32,270 nt of DNA from Eubacteriales bacterium. Lineage in GTDB: Bacteria; Bacillota; Clostridia; Lachnospirales; Lachnospiraceae. The notes beneath the pieces were generated by a model, which had not been told where the DNA came from, made no database searches, and worked only from the letters and a program-made list of their open reading frames with translations. The translations under genes and the position numbers were made by a program. The stretch covers positions 1 through 32,270 of the forward strand of contig JAUNGB010000064.1 in the NCBI GenBank assembly GCA_030524715.1. Direction: 5' to 3'. Positions 22,408 through 30,176 of this stretch are shown here, one piece after another. Within the stretch, counting starts at the first letter, position 1; every line of letters begins with the position of its first letter.

Positions 22408-23065
22408 AGCATGTATTTTTGATCTGGATGGAACACTTGCGGATACACTGGAATCTATGGCTTATGTAGCTAATGAGATTTTGGAAAAATTCGGGCTGAA
22501 GCAGCTTCCGGTGGAAAATTTTAAATATTACTGCGGCGAGGGCGCAAATATGCTGATGCGCCGCTGCCTGAAGGATGCGGGGGATCCGGAGCTTGTACAT
22601 TTCGAAGAGGGACAGAGGCTGTACCGGGAAATGTTCGCGGCCGATCCTATGTATAAAGTTACACATTACGAGGGAATGCCGGAAACAATAAAGGAAATGA
22701 AAAAAAGAGGATTAAAGCTGGCTGTGTGCTCCAATAAACCGCATCCGGCTGCGGTAAAGGTGATAGACCAGATGTTTGGCGGAGATTTTGATATGGTACT
22801 TGGCCAGAGCGACGCCATCAGACGGAAGCCTGCTCCGGACGGCCCTCTTGCAATTGCCGGGAAATTCGGCGTTAAGCCTGAAGAATGTATGTATGTGGGA
22901 GATACCAAAACAGATATGCTTACCGGAAAAGCGGCCGGAATGTTTACGGTAGGCGCTCTTTGGGGATTTCGTGACCGGGCTGAGCTTGAGGATAACGGCG
23001 CGGATGCCATTGCCAAAAATCCGGCGGAATTGCTGGAAATTATGGAGAACAGGTTGCGGAAATAA
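22400..23065 (+). CDS. HAD-family phosphatase, phosphoglycolate phosphatase-like
   Basis: A 221-aa HAD hydrolase. Motif I is FDLDGTLADT (nucleophile Asp near residue 8), motif II AVCSNKP, motif III RRKPAPDGP with the Lys, and motif IV YVGDTKTDMLTGKAAG. The helical C1 cap between motifs I and II is of the Gph/PpaX type. Substrate is not readable; phosphoglycolate or pyrophosphate are typical. It overlaps maf by 8 bases and is co-transcribed with it. Confidence 0.92.
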   Translation: MIKACIFDLDGTLADTLESMAYVANEILEKFGLKQLPVENFKYYCGEGANMLMRRCLKDAGDPELVHFEEGQRLYREMFAADPMYKVTHYEGMPETIKEMKKRGLKLAVCSNKPHPAAVKVIDQMFGGDFDMVLGQSDAIRRKPAPDGPLAIAGKFGVKPEECMYVGDTKTDMLTGKAAGMFTVGALWGFRDRAELEDNGADAIAKNPAELLEIMENRLRK

Positions 23066-23098
23066 TTTAGGAAAATGATTTAGGAAAAGGAGGAAATC

Positions 23099-23356
23099 AT
23101 GTATACGGAGGAATGTATCAGAACCTTTCTGAAAAATCAGGGGCAATTATTTGATGAACCTGTGGCAGAGACATATGAAGAGGCAGAGGAATTTCTGGAG
23201 GACTGTATGGCGGTTGTAGCTGATTCGCTGAAGGAGGTCCGGCAGTATCTGAAGGATGCAGGCGCGGATGTGGAGGGAATGACTCTGAAGGAACTGGAAG
23301 AGGCAAGCGAAGTATTTGCGCTTCCGGATGGTAAATATCTGATCGTGGAAGGATAA
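23099..23356 (+). CDS. Small acidic protein of unknown function
   Basis: An 85-aa soluble acidic protein that I do not recognise. It is mostly helical by appearance (ETYEEAEEFLEDCMAVVADSLKEVRQYLKDAG) and ends in LPDGKYLIVEG, a small strand-like tail. There is no membrane segment or metal motif. AAGGAGG sits 6 bp upstream, a strong initiation signal. It lies 33 bp after the HAD gene and before a terminator, so it is the last gene of the maf operon. Confidence 0.8.
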   Translation: MYTEECIRTFLKNQGQLFDEPVAETYEEAEEFLEDCMAVVADSLKEVRQYLKDAGADVEGMTLKELEEASEVFALPDGKYLIVEG

Positions 23357-23430
23357 GAAAAGAGTCAGGAACATCTCATACCGTGGAGGATACGGTTTGA
23401 AATCATGTCAGCTATACTGCATCAGATCAG

Positions 23431-23484
23431 AAACAGCAGGCGTATGTCCGGCAGGGAAACTCCGGATTACACCTGCTGTTTTTG
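23431..23484 (+). terminator. Terminator of the maf operon
   Basis: AAACAGCAGG (23431-23440) pairs with CCTGCTGTTT (23472-23481), with an inner TCCGG/CCGGA stem, followed by TTGG. Confidence 0.78.
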
Positions 23485-23512
23485 GTTATGATATAATAAA
23501 GAATACTCAAAA

Positions 23513-23572
23513 GTTACAGTTCACTCCCAAGCCTTGCGCTGGCTGTAAGGCCCGGTAGTGCTGAATAGTAAC
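23513..23572. repeat. Family B palindromic repeat upstream of the surface protein
   Basis: GTTAC...GTAAC ends enclose CACTCCCAAGCC, TTGCGCTGGCTGTAAGGCC. It is the clearest full-length copy. The rest of the 23357-23690 gap holds the terminator before it and a weak promoter after it. Confidence 0.7.
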
Positions 23573-23613
23573 TACGAAAGATGCGGGCCGGGGAAACTTT
23601 ATAGAAAGTTCAC

Positions 23614-23642
23614 TTGTGGTAAAGAAATAAATGCGATACAAT
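23614..23642 (+). promoter_or_regulatory. Weak predicted promoter of the surface protein
   Basis: TTGTGG (23614-23619), a 17-bp spacer and TACAAT (23637-23642). Confidence 0.4.
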
Positions 23643-23690
23643 ACAATTAAGATCACGGATCGTAAAGGGAAAGGAAAAGGAGGATGGCTT

Positions 23691-26264
23691 ATGAACGTAA
23701 AGAGGATTTGTGCAGTTGTAATGACAGTGTTATTAGTGATGTCACTGCTTCCTTCGGCTGTTTTCGCGGCGGCAGGGAAGCTGGACGGCAAGCTGAAGCT
23801 GAAGGGCAGCGCCTCTGTTGGCAGTACTTTGAGCGCCAACTATGAAAAAGCAGAGCCAGAAGGGCTGACTGATGAGGATGTAAGCTTTTCGTGGGTGAGG
23901 AAGCCGGAGGATGGCGAGTCAAAGGAGGTCGGGACCGGTAAGACTTATACGGTGGCACAGGAGGATGAAGGAAGTAAGATCGTCCTCACCATTACCGGGA
24001 TTGAAGAGAAAGGGCTGAGCGGGACTCTGACGGCTTCCACAGAAACGATTTCAGCGGCGGCTGAAGAAGAAACTTCCGGAGAGGAAGAAAGCTGGTCTGA
24101 AGAGTATACGGAAGAACAGACCGGTGAGACAGAAGAATATAATGCAGAGCCGGAAGAGACACAGGAAGAAATTCCTGAAGAACCACAGAATGCCGAGGAA
24201 CCGCAGAATACAGAAGAACCACAGAGCGCCGAGGAACCACAGAATACAGCAGAAACGCAGCAGAATGAAACTGCGGAAGAGGAATGGCACGTAGATACCT
24301 ACGAAGAAGAAACCAACGACGCGGCGGATAAAGAGGAAGAAACAACGATTCCGGATAATGTCTCAGAAGAAGAGCCTGTAACAATAGGAACTGATACGGA
24401 CGGTTCAGAGCAGAATGCTCAGTCAGAACCGCAGAATCAGGATGAAGAAGGAAAGGACGGGACAAATTCCGGAGAAGCAGAGCCCGCAGCAGAGGGCGGC
24501 GCCATCAGTATAGCGCCGGAAACCCTGACATTTGAAGCTTTGAAGGAAGGCTATCAGGAGGTTACCCAGGCGCAGACAGTTACCGTTACCAATACCGGGG
24601 ATGCGGCAATAACGCTGGCTCAGCCCAAGGCCCAGTATTTTGATATCACTGCCGTGGGAGCGTCGGCCACGGACAACATCCGGTTGGAAAAAGGCGGTTC
24701 CTGTATGTTTCTTGTAGCCCCCGCGGCAGGGCTGGCAGCGGGAACCTACAGCGATGAGTTGATTTTTGGAATCACTGAAGATGAAAGCAAACAGGCAAAA
24801 GTAACTGCTTCTGTAGAGGTGAAGGCAGAATTGCCGAAGTTTACGGCAGATCCCTCCAATATTGTTTTCGGAAGCTATACAGAAGGAGAGGATGATACTC
24901 CTGAAGTACAGACCATCACGGTAACAAATAATACGGAAGAAGCAGTTATTCTGAAACAGCCTGCAGGAGAGGTTTTCCAGGCAGGAGCTTTATCCGCGGA
25001 AACTCTGGAAGCAGGCAAGACTGTGACATTTACTCTCCAGCCGAAGACGGGACTGGAAGCAGGAGAATATAAAGAAACAATCTCAATCAGCAAGGTATCG
25101 GAAGCCGGACAGACAGAAGAACTCACCTCCGTTACAGCAGAGCTTACCGTTACCGTAAAGGAACCTGTTTATCAACTGGATGTGGAGCCGGATATGCTGG
25201 ATTTCGGAAGCAGTGAGGAAGGGTATGATACGGCTCCCGAGGCACAGAAGGTAACCATTACCAATACGGGGGATACGGAGATCACACTGGAACAGCCGAA
25301 GGCGGATTTCTTTAACGTGTCTGAACTGTCAGCCACTGTTGTAAAGCCGGGAGAGAGCGTTTCCTTTACAGTCCGCCCGAAGACGGGACTGGAAGAAAGC
25401 GATTATCTGGAAGTTATAGAGATTCCAAACGAAGCGGGAGTTCAGTGTGTGGTGAATGCAGCGTTCAGTGTGGCTGACGCAGGCAATAAGTTGATCGAAA
25501 TTCAGAAAACCGCAGATATCAAAGGGCTGGCAAATGGCACGAAGAAGACGGCAGAGGCCTTAAAACTTCCGGCATCTGTAGTTCTGCGTACTACAGAAGG
25601 AAAGGTGAAGGCGAAGGTAAGCTGGGATGTGAAGAGCAGCGCCTATGATCCGGGCAGTACGGAGGCGCAGTCTTTCTCCGTAAAAGGTAAGGTGACTCTT
25701 CCTGAAGGCGTGACCAATCCGGATGATATCAGCCTGATCACTTCTGTAAAGGTATCTGTACAGGGCTATACGCCAAAGGTAGCTTCCGCAGATGATAATA
25801 AGATTACCGGAATCGATTCGTCTAAGGGATACGTAACCAGATCAAAGATTTCCTTTACGGCAGTGGGAGCCGGAATGGATAATACAAATCCAGGAAAAGG
25901 CGATGTGCGATATGTACCTCTCAACTGGACGGTGATCAATACCAATTCGTGGACTGAGGCGCCGTATTCCGCAACCTTCGGATTGTCCCAGAGCGGAGAT
26001 TATACATTATCGGTTGTGTTTAACCGCCAGAAATTTGACGGAAGCAACTGGACGAATACAGGAGAGCAGGATACTAAAAAAGTTTCCTTCCATGTATCTC
26101 AGGCACAGCCGACCGCAACTCCATCGGCGATCAACAGAAGCGACGCCACCCGCAAGAACGCTGTACAGACAGGAGATACGACGAATGTTGTACCATTTGT
26201 AGCAGCGCTGATACTGGCTGTTGTATGCGTGGGCGGAATTATCATTTACCGCAGGAAAAAATAA
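23691..26264 (+). CDS. Large wall-anchored surface protein with tandem Hydin-like/Ig-like domains
   Basis: An 857-aa exported protein. A signal peptide covers residues 1-26, cut near VFA. An acidic linker at about 125-270 has EEPQNT/EEPQSA hexad repeats. Three tandem repeats of about 105 aa follow, each starting like (I/F)xxxPxxLxFGSxxEGYxxxPExQTVTVTNTG; these resemble ASPM-SPD2-Hydin or choice-of-anchor modules. A bacterial Ig-like domain with KVSWDVKSSAYDPG comes after. The C terminus has VQTGD, a membrane segment (VVPFVAALILAVVCVGGIII) and YRRKK, a variant LPxTG-type sorting signal. The start at 23691 is set by AAGGAGGA; an in-frame ATG at 23631 lies in the promoter region. Ligand unknown; an adhesin or wall-structure role is inferred. 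Confidence 0.85.
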   Translation: MNVKRICAVVMTVLLVMSLLPSAVFAAAGKLDGKLKLKGSASVGSTLSANYEKAEPEGLTDEDVSFSWVRKPEDGESKEVGTGKTYTVAQEDEGSKIVLTITGIEEKGLSGTLTASTETISAAAEEETSGEEESWSEEYTEEQTGETEEYNAEPEETQEEIPEEPQNAEEPQNTEEPQSAEEPQNTAETQQNETAEEEWHVDTYEEETNDAADKEEETTIPDNVSEEEPVTIGTDTDGSEQNAQSEPQNQDEEGKDGTNSGEAEPAAEGGAISIAPETLTFEALKEGYQEVTQAQTVTVTNTGDAAITLAQPKAQYFDITAVGASATDNIRLEKGGSCMFLVAPAAGLAAGTYSDELIFGITEDESKQAKVTASVEVKAELPKFTADPSNIVFGSYTEGEDDTPEVQTITVTNNTEEAVILKQPAGEVFQAGALSAETLEAGKTVTFTLQPKTGLEAGEYKETISISKVSEAGQTEELTSVTAELTVTVKEPVYQLDVEPDMLDFGSSEEGYDTAPEAQKVTITNTGDTEITLEQPKADFFNVSELSATVVKPGESVSFTVRPKTGLEESDYLEVIEIPNEAGVQCVVNAAFSVADAGNKLIEIQKTADIKGLANGTKKTAEALKLPASVVLRTTEGKVKAKVSWDVKSSAYDPGSTEAQSFSVKGKVTLPEGVTNPDDISLITSVKVSVQGYTPKVASADDNKITGIDSSKGYVTRSKISFTAVGAGMDNTNPGKGDVRYVPLNWTVINTNSWTEAPYSATFGLSQSGDYTLSVVFNRQKFDGSNWTNTGEQDTKKVSFHVSQAQPTATPSAINRSDATRKNAVQTGDTTNVVPFVAALILAVVCVGGIIIYRRKK

Positions 26265-26305
26265 TGAAACTTTGAACGAAAAGAGCCAGACAGGAATAAA
26301 AATTT

Positions 26306-26338
26306 GCAGAGACGCTGTTAAAACGGCGTCTCTTGCTG
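26306..26338 (+). terminator. Probable terminator after the surface protein
   Basis: AGAGACGC (26308-26315) pairs with GCGTCTCT (26326-26333), followed by a weak T-rich tail TGCTGT. Confidence 0.5.
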
Positions 26339-26408
26339 TCCCATGAGGAATCAGATTAAATTGTTTTAGATCGTATTTGAAAACAGAGAATGTTTATTTT
26401 TAAATTTG

Positions 26409-26435
26409 TTAGCACTCAATTAAAATGAGTGCTAA
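26409..26435 (+). promoter_or_regulatory. CIRCE operator (HrcA binding site)
   Basis: TTAGCACTC-N9-GAGTGCTAA, a perfect match to the CIRCE consensus, directly upstream of the htpG promoter. HrcA repressor bound here would hold htpG down until heat or folding stress. Confidence 0.95.
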
Positions 26436-26442
26436 ATTTCTC

Positions 26443-26471
26443 TTGACATTTGTAACAAACAGTATTACTAT
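26443..26471 (+). promoter_or_regulatory. Sigma-A promoter of htpG
   Basis: TTGACA (26443-26448), a 17-bp spacer and TACTAT (26466-26471), beginning 8 bp after the CIRCE element. Confidence 0.82.
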
Positions 26472-26558
26472 AGTGGTTAGAAAAAAACAGCGGTTATGCA
26501 GAGGACATAATTGCCAAAACCAAAAAATACTATTGAAAATTAAAGGAGTGTGGACAGC

Positions 26559-28670
26559 ATGGCTGTAAAACATGGAAGTTTATCGATCAACAGTGAAAAT
26601 ATTTTCCCGATCATCAAGAAGTGGCTGTATTCTGACCATGATATTTTTGTACGTGAAATGGTATCTAACGGATGTGACGCGATCACCAAGCTCCGTAAGT
26701 TGGAGGTCATGGGCGAATATAGCTTCCCGGACAATTATAAGGCGAGCATTCAGGTTGTAGTCAACCCGGAGGAAAAGACTCTGAAATTCATCGACAACGG
26801 TCTTGGTATGACTGCAGACGAGGTAGAAGAATACATTACCCAGATCGCATTTTCCGGCGCTACAGAATTTTTGGAGAAATACAAGGATAAGACAACAGAC
26901 GACCAGATGATCGGTCATTTCGGCCTTGGTTTTTATTCTGCCTTTATGGTAGCGGATGAGGTTCATATTGATACGCTTTCTTATAAAGAGGGCGCTGCTC
27001 CCGTTCACTGGAGCTGTGACGGAGGGACAGAATATGAAATGCAGGAAGGCAATAAGAATACGGTCGGTACAGAGATTACCTTGTTCCTCGCCGAAGACAG
27101 TGTGGAATTTTCCAATGAATACCGTATGCGTGAGGTTATAGAAAAGTATTGTTCCTTCATGCCGGTAAATATTTATCTTTCTAAGGCCGGCGCGGAACAG
27201 GAGTACGAGACTATCGACGAGTCGGAGCTGAAAGAGGATGACGTGATCGTAGAGCGTATCCATGAGGAAGCGAAGACAGAGGAAAAAGAGAACGAGAACG
27301 GAGAGAAAGAAATCGTAGAAATTTCTCCTGCTAAGGATAAAGTAAAGATCAATAAGCGTCCTGTATCCTTAAGCGATACGAATCCTTTGTGGATGAAGCA
27401 CCCCAATGACTGTACAGAAGAGGAATACAGGGAATTTTACCGGAAGGTATTCCTTGATTATAAAGAGCCTCTGTTCTGGATCCACCTGAATATGGATTAT
27501 CCGTTCAACCTTAAGGGAATTCTGTATTTCCCCAAGATCAATACAGAATATGATTCCATTGAGGGAACGATCAAGCTGTATAATAACCAGGTATTTATCG
27601 CGGACAATATTAAAGAAGTGATTCCTGAATTCCTTCTGCTCTTAAAGGGTGTGATCGACTGTCCGGATCTTCCGCTGAACGTATCACGAAGCGCTCTCCA
27701 GAACGACGGATTTGTACAGAAGATTTCTGAGTATATTTCCAAGAAGGTGGCAGATAAGCTGACAGGAATGTGCAAGACTGACAGAGAGTCTTATGAGAAA
27801 TACTGGGACGATATCAGCCCGTTTGTAAAATACGGATGTATTAAAGACAGCAAATTTGCGGATAAGCTTCATGATTATGTACTTTTTAAGAATCTTGACG
27901 GAAAATACCTGACTTTAAAAGACTGCATTGAAGAGAATAAAAAAGCAGAAGAAACTGCGGAGGCAGCAGAAACCGCAGAAACAGAGGAAATTTCAGAAAC
28001 CGCAGAAACCACGGAATCAGCAGAAACTGCAGGGGCAGCGGAAGATGAGAAGGACGGGGAAGAAAAAGAGCCGGAGAAGACGACGATCTTCTACGTGACA
28101 GATGAAGTGCAGCAGAGCCAGTATATCAATATGTTTAAAGAGGCCGGTAAGGATGCTGTAATTCTTAAGCACAATATTGACACTCCGTTTATTTCCCATC
28201 TGGAACAGAAGGAGCAGACGATCCAGTTTAAGCGTATTGACGCTGACCTGACCGAAGAGCTTCGCGAGGATGGAACTGCTGATGAAGAAACTGCTAAGAA
28301 GCTTACGGAATTGTTCCGCAAGCACCTGAATAAGGATAAGCTTGAGGTTCGGGTAGAAAAACTGAAGAATTCTTCCGTTGCCGCAATGATGACTCTCTCT
28401 GAGGAAAGCCGCCGTATGCAGGATATGATGAAAATGTACAACATGTACGGAATGGATCCAGGTATGTTCGGCGGTCAGGAGACCCTGGTGCTCAATGCAA
28501 ACCATCCGTTGGTGCAGTATATTGCTGAAAATGGAGATTCCCAGAATGCGCCTATAATCTGTGAACAGATGTATGATCTGGCGATGTTAAGCCATAAGCA
28601 GCTTTCTCCAGAGGAAATGACCAAATTTGTCCAGAGAAGCAATGATATCATGATGATGCTGACAAAATAA
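26559..28670 (+). CDS. htpG: Chaperone HtpG (Hsp90)
   Basis: A 703-aa Hsp90-family ATP-dependent chaperone. The GHKL ATPase domain shows HDIFVREMVSNGCDAI (Glu/Asn of the active site), DNGLGM, and IGHFGLGFYSAFMVAD. The middle domain contains NPLWMKHP and LPLNVSRSALQ with the catalytic Arg. The chain is longer than the usual 610-640 aa, because residues about 460-506 are an acidic Ala/Glu/Thr-rich insert (ETAEAAETAETEE and so on) within the middle domain. A shorter charged linker (ENENGEKEIVE) lies near residue 250, where Hsp90s have one. The C-terminal dimerisation domain follows. ATG at 26559 is chosen after AAAGGAG; a GTG at 26550 is too close to it. Control is through CIRCE. Confidence 0.96.
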   Translation: MAVKHGSLSINSENIFPIIKKWLYSDHDIFVREMVSNGCDAITKLRKLEVMGEYSFPDNYKASIQVVVNPEEKTLKFIDNGLGMTADEVEEYITQIAFSGATEFLEKYKDKTTDDQMIGHFGLGFYSAFMVADEVHIDTLSYKEGAAPVHWSCDGGTEYEMQEGNKNTVGTEITLFLAEDSVEFSNEYRMREVIEKYCSFMPVNIYLSKAGAEQEYETIDESELKEDDVIVERIHEEAKTEEKENENGEKEIVEISPAKDKVKINKRPVSLSDTNPLWMKHPNDCTEEEYREFYRKVFLDYKEPLFWIHLNMDYPFNLKGILYFPKINTEYDSIEGTIKLYNNQVFIADNIKEVIPEFLLLLKGVIDCPDLPLNVSRSALQNDGFVQKISEYISKKVADKLTGMCKTDRESYEKYWDDISPFVKYGCIKDSKFADKLHDYVLFKNLDGKYLTLKDCIEENKKAEETAEAAETAETEEISETAETTESAETAGAAEDEKDGEEKEPEKTTIFYVTDEVQQSQYINMFKEAGKDAVILKHNIDTPFISHLEQKEQTIQFKRIDADLTEELREDGTADEETAKKLTELFRKHLNKDKLEVRVEKLKNSSVAAMMTLSEESRRMQDMMKMYNMYGMDPGMFGGQETLVLNANHPLVQYIAENGDSQNAPIICEQMYDLAMLSHKQLSPEEMTKFVQRSNDIMMMLTK

Positions 28671-28706
28671 AATCAAGCCTGAAGATCAGGATTAAGAAAC
28701 ATTATA

Positions 28707-28761
28707 AAAAGGCTTTCCAGCGGTATTTTCTGACAGAAAAACCGGTTGGAAAGCTTTTTTT
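28707..28761 (+). terminator. Rho-independent terminator of htpG
   Basis: AAGGCTTTCCAGCGGT pairs with ACCGGTTGGAAAGCTTT, with an internal mismatch, followed by TTTTTT. Confidence 0.9.
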
Positions 28762-28796
28762 CCGGGAAAGTATTCCGCCTTGTTCTGACGCAAAAG

Positions 28797-28893
28797 TAAA
28801 GCGGACATTCGCATTCCTCTTTGCTGCACGCTCATGAACGCAGGTCGCTGCGCGACTTGTCAGTGGGGGTGAACTCCCATTAACATAAGCATT
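28797..28893 (-). repeat. Family A repeat, copy in inverse orientation (near full length)
   Basis: The reverse complement follows copy 1 (5946-6046) closely, including the GTCGC-GCA-GCGAC hairpin and TGCGTTCATGAGC block. The first stem is partly decayed and the last one has a mismatch (AAAGAGGA). It fills part of the 422-bp htpG to Spo0A-like gap; the rest of that gap is the htpG terminator and the regulatory region below. Confidence 0.8.
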
Positions 28894-28944
28894 CAAACAC
28901 TTATTACTTCAGGATTAAACTGGCGCAACGATGTGCTGGCGGAT

Positions 28945-29012
28945 TTCGATAAAACATGAGATTTTTCAAAACTTGTCGAATTTACGAAAAGCCTTTAAAT
29001 TTGTCGTATTAT
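28945..29012 (+). promoter_or_regulatory. 0A-box-containing regulatory region of the Spo0A-like gene
   Basis: TGTCGAA at 28974-28980 is a perfect Spo0A box (TGNCGAA). TGTCGTA at 29002-29008 and, on the minus strand, TATCGAA (complement of 28945-28951) each differ by one base. A possible -10 TATTAT lies at 29007-29012, overlapping the second box, but no well-spaced -35 is visible, as at activator-dependent promoters. Confidence 0.45.
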
Positions 29013-29092
29013 ATCAGATAGGCAGGGATTCTGCAGTCAGATGGGAGAAAGGAGAAGCAGAATCCAAATGAAACGGCAATGGAGGAACAAAA

Positions 29093-29419
29093 ATGAGAGA
29101 AGTATATCATTTAATCAGAAAATTAGGTGTAACATCCAAATACAAAGGATATTATTTTGTAGCGGAGGCAGTGAAAATTTCAATGGAAATGCCGGAACGG
29201 CCCATGAAGATCACAAAAGACATTTACCCCTATTTGGCAAAAAAGTTCAAATCAACTCCAATGAATGTAGAACATGATATCCGGACTGTGATTAATGTCT
29301 GTTGGACAGTAAACAGGGAGACCATGGAGGATATTGCCGGATATCATTTAACCTACCGGCCGACTAACAGTGAATTTATAGATATGCTTGCTTATTATTT
29401 GTCCCAATCAGAGCAATGA
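29093..29419 (+). CDS. Stand-alone Spo0A C-terminal (DNA-binding) domain protein
   Basis: A 108-aa protein matching only the C-terminal effector domain of Spo0A. REVYHLIRKLGVTSKYKGYYFVAEAV corresponds to the start of that domain, ITKDIYPYLAKKFKSTPMNVEHDIRTVINVCW to its HTH, and the tail NSEFIDMLAYYL to its end. The phosphoacceptor receiver domain is missing altogether; the short length with GGAGG 7 bp before the ATG indicates a true small gene, not a truncated one. It would bind 0A boxes without phosphorylation control, possibly as a competitor or a constitutive regulator. A 0A box sits upstream of its own start. Function is inferred. Confidence 0.85.
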   Translation: MREVYHLIRKLGVTSKYKGYYFVAEAVKISMEMPERPMKITKDIYPYLAKKFKSTPMNVEHDIRTVINVCWTVNRETMEDIAGYHLTYRPTNSEFIDMLAYYLSQSEQ

Positions 29420-29442
29420 TGTAAAAAGGCACTGGGAAAAAG

Positions 29443-29513
29443 GCGTTATGAAAATGGTGCCATGAAAAGGACGCTATGAAAAATGTTGCTATGAAAAGGG
29501 AACTATGAAAAAT
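29443..29513 (+). repeat. 14-bp tandem repeat with ATGAAAA in each unit (5 units)
   Basis: ATGAAAA occurs at 29448, 29462, 29476, 29491 and 29505, spaced 14, 14, 15 and 14 bp, with units like GCTATGAAAAGGGA. Several units read as overlapping ATGA mini reading frames of 5-10 codons. It sits between the Spo0A-like gene and the convergent DUF5721-like gene. Confidence 0.8.
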
Positions 29514-29515
29514 AA

Positions 29516-30019
29516 TCAAACCTCTTCAAACAGAATATGCCTGCGGCGGAAAAAGTCCAGAACCATGGAATCCCAGAGCTGCTCCAGGGATTTGTCGGGA
29601 AGGAAAGTATTCAGGGAAACCCCGGCAGTACATAAAAGCTCTTTGTTTCTGTACTGAAGATTCAGAAACAGGCCTTTGACAAGCTCCGGGGAAAAGGTTC
29701 CCCCCATTGTCTGAAGGACAGAGCGGGTCTGCGCGGCAGGAAGGAGGAATATGATCTTAAAATGAAGCGGGGTACGTTTTCCGCGTATAATAGAAAAGCA
29801 GAACGGCTTTACGTCCTTCCAGAAGGAATAAGAAATCCCCTTTTGGTCTAAAATAGTACATGTATCCGTATCAAAAAAATCCCTTCGGATACTTCCGTCA
29901 ATGGAAAAGGTATTGAAGGTGGTAATGGAGGCCTCGACCATTTCAAAATGATCAAAGGTTTCTCCGATCAGAAGCTGGTTCATAAAATCTTTAACGTCGT
30001 TAATTTTTAATGCAAGCAT
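29516..30019 (-). CDS. DUF5721-like protein of unknown function
   Basis: A 167-aa soluble protein of the type seen across Lachnospiraceae. Recognisable features are the start MLALKINDVKDFMNQLLIGETFD, FEMVEASITTFNTFSIDG, a central hydrophobic strand (HFKIIFLLP) and a C-terminal LFLNLQYRNKELLCTAGVSL. There is no signal, membrane helix or catalytic motif that I can name. TAAAGGAG precedes the ATG on the minus strand. It is the only gene in its transcription unit, convergent with the Spo0A-like gene and divergent from the DegV gene. Confidence 0.8.
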   Translation of the reverse strand: MLALKINDVKDFMNQLLIGETFDHFEMVEASITTFNTFSIDGSIRRDFFDTDTCTILDQKGISYSFWKDVKPFCFSIIRGKRTPLHFKIIFLLPAAQTRSVLQTMGGTFSPELVKGLFLNLQYRNKELLCTAGVSLNTFLPDKSLEQLWDSMVLDFFRRRHILFEEV

Positions 30020-30176
30020 TTTTTTACTCCTTTACAAACCTATTATAAGCTATTATAAATCAGAAGTGAAAAAAAGAACAGAGTTTTTATCATAAAAGTC
30101 TTTTCAAACAGGTATCTATGTGGTAATATATATGTGGTATTTAAAACTACATATAATGGAAAAGAGGACGAGATAA

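Noticed and set aside
24051-24465. Long minus-strand frames inside the surface protein gene
   Set aside because: They mirror the biased codons of the acidic linker (GAA/CAG giving TTC/CTG) and lack ribosome binding sites.
29041-29277. Plus-strand frame starting 52 bp before the Spo0A-like gene
   Set aside because: It overlaps the Spo0A-like gene in another frame and has Arg/Lys/Asn-rich nonsense composition; the Spo0A-like frame has clear homology.
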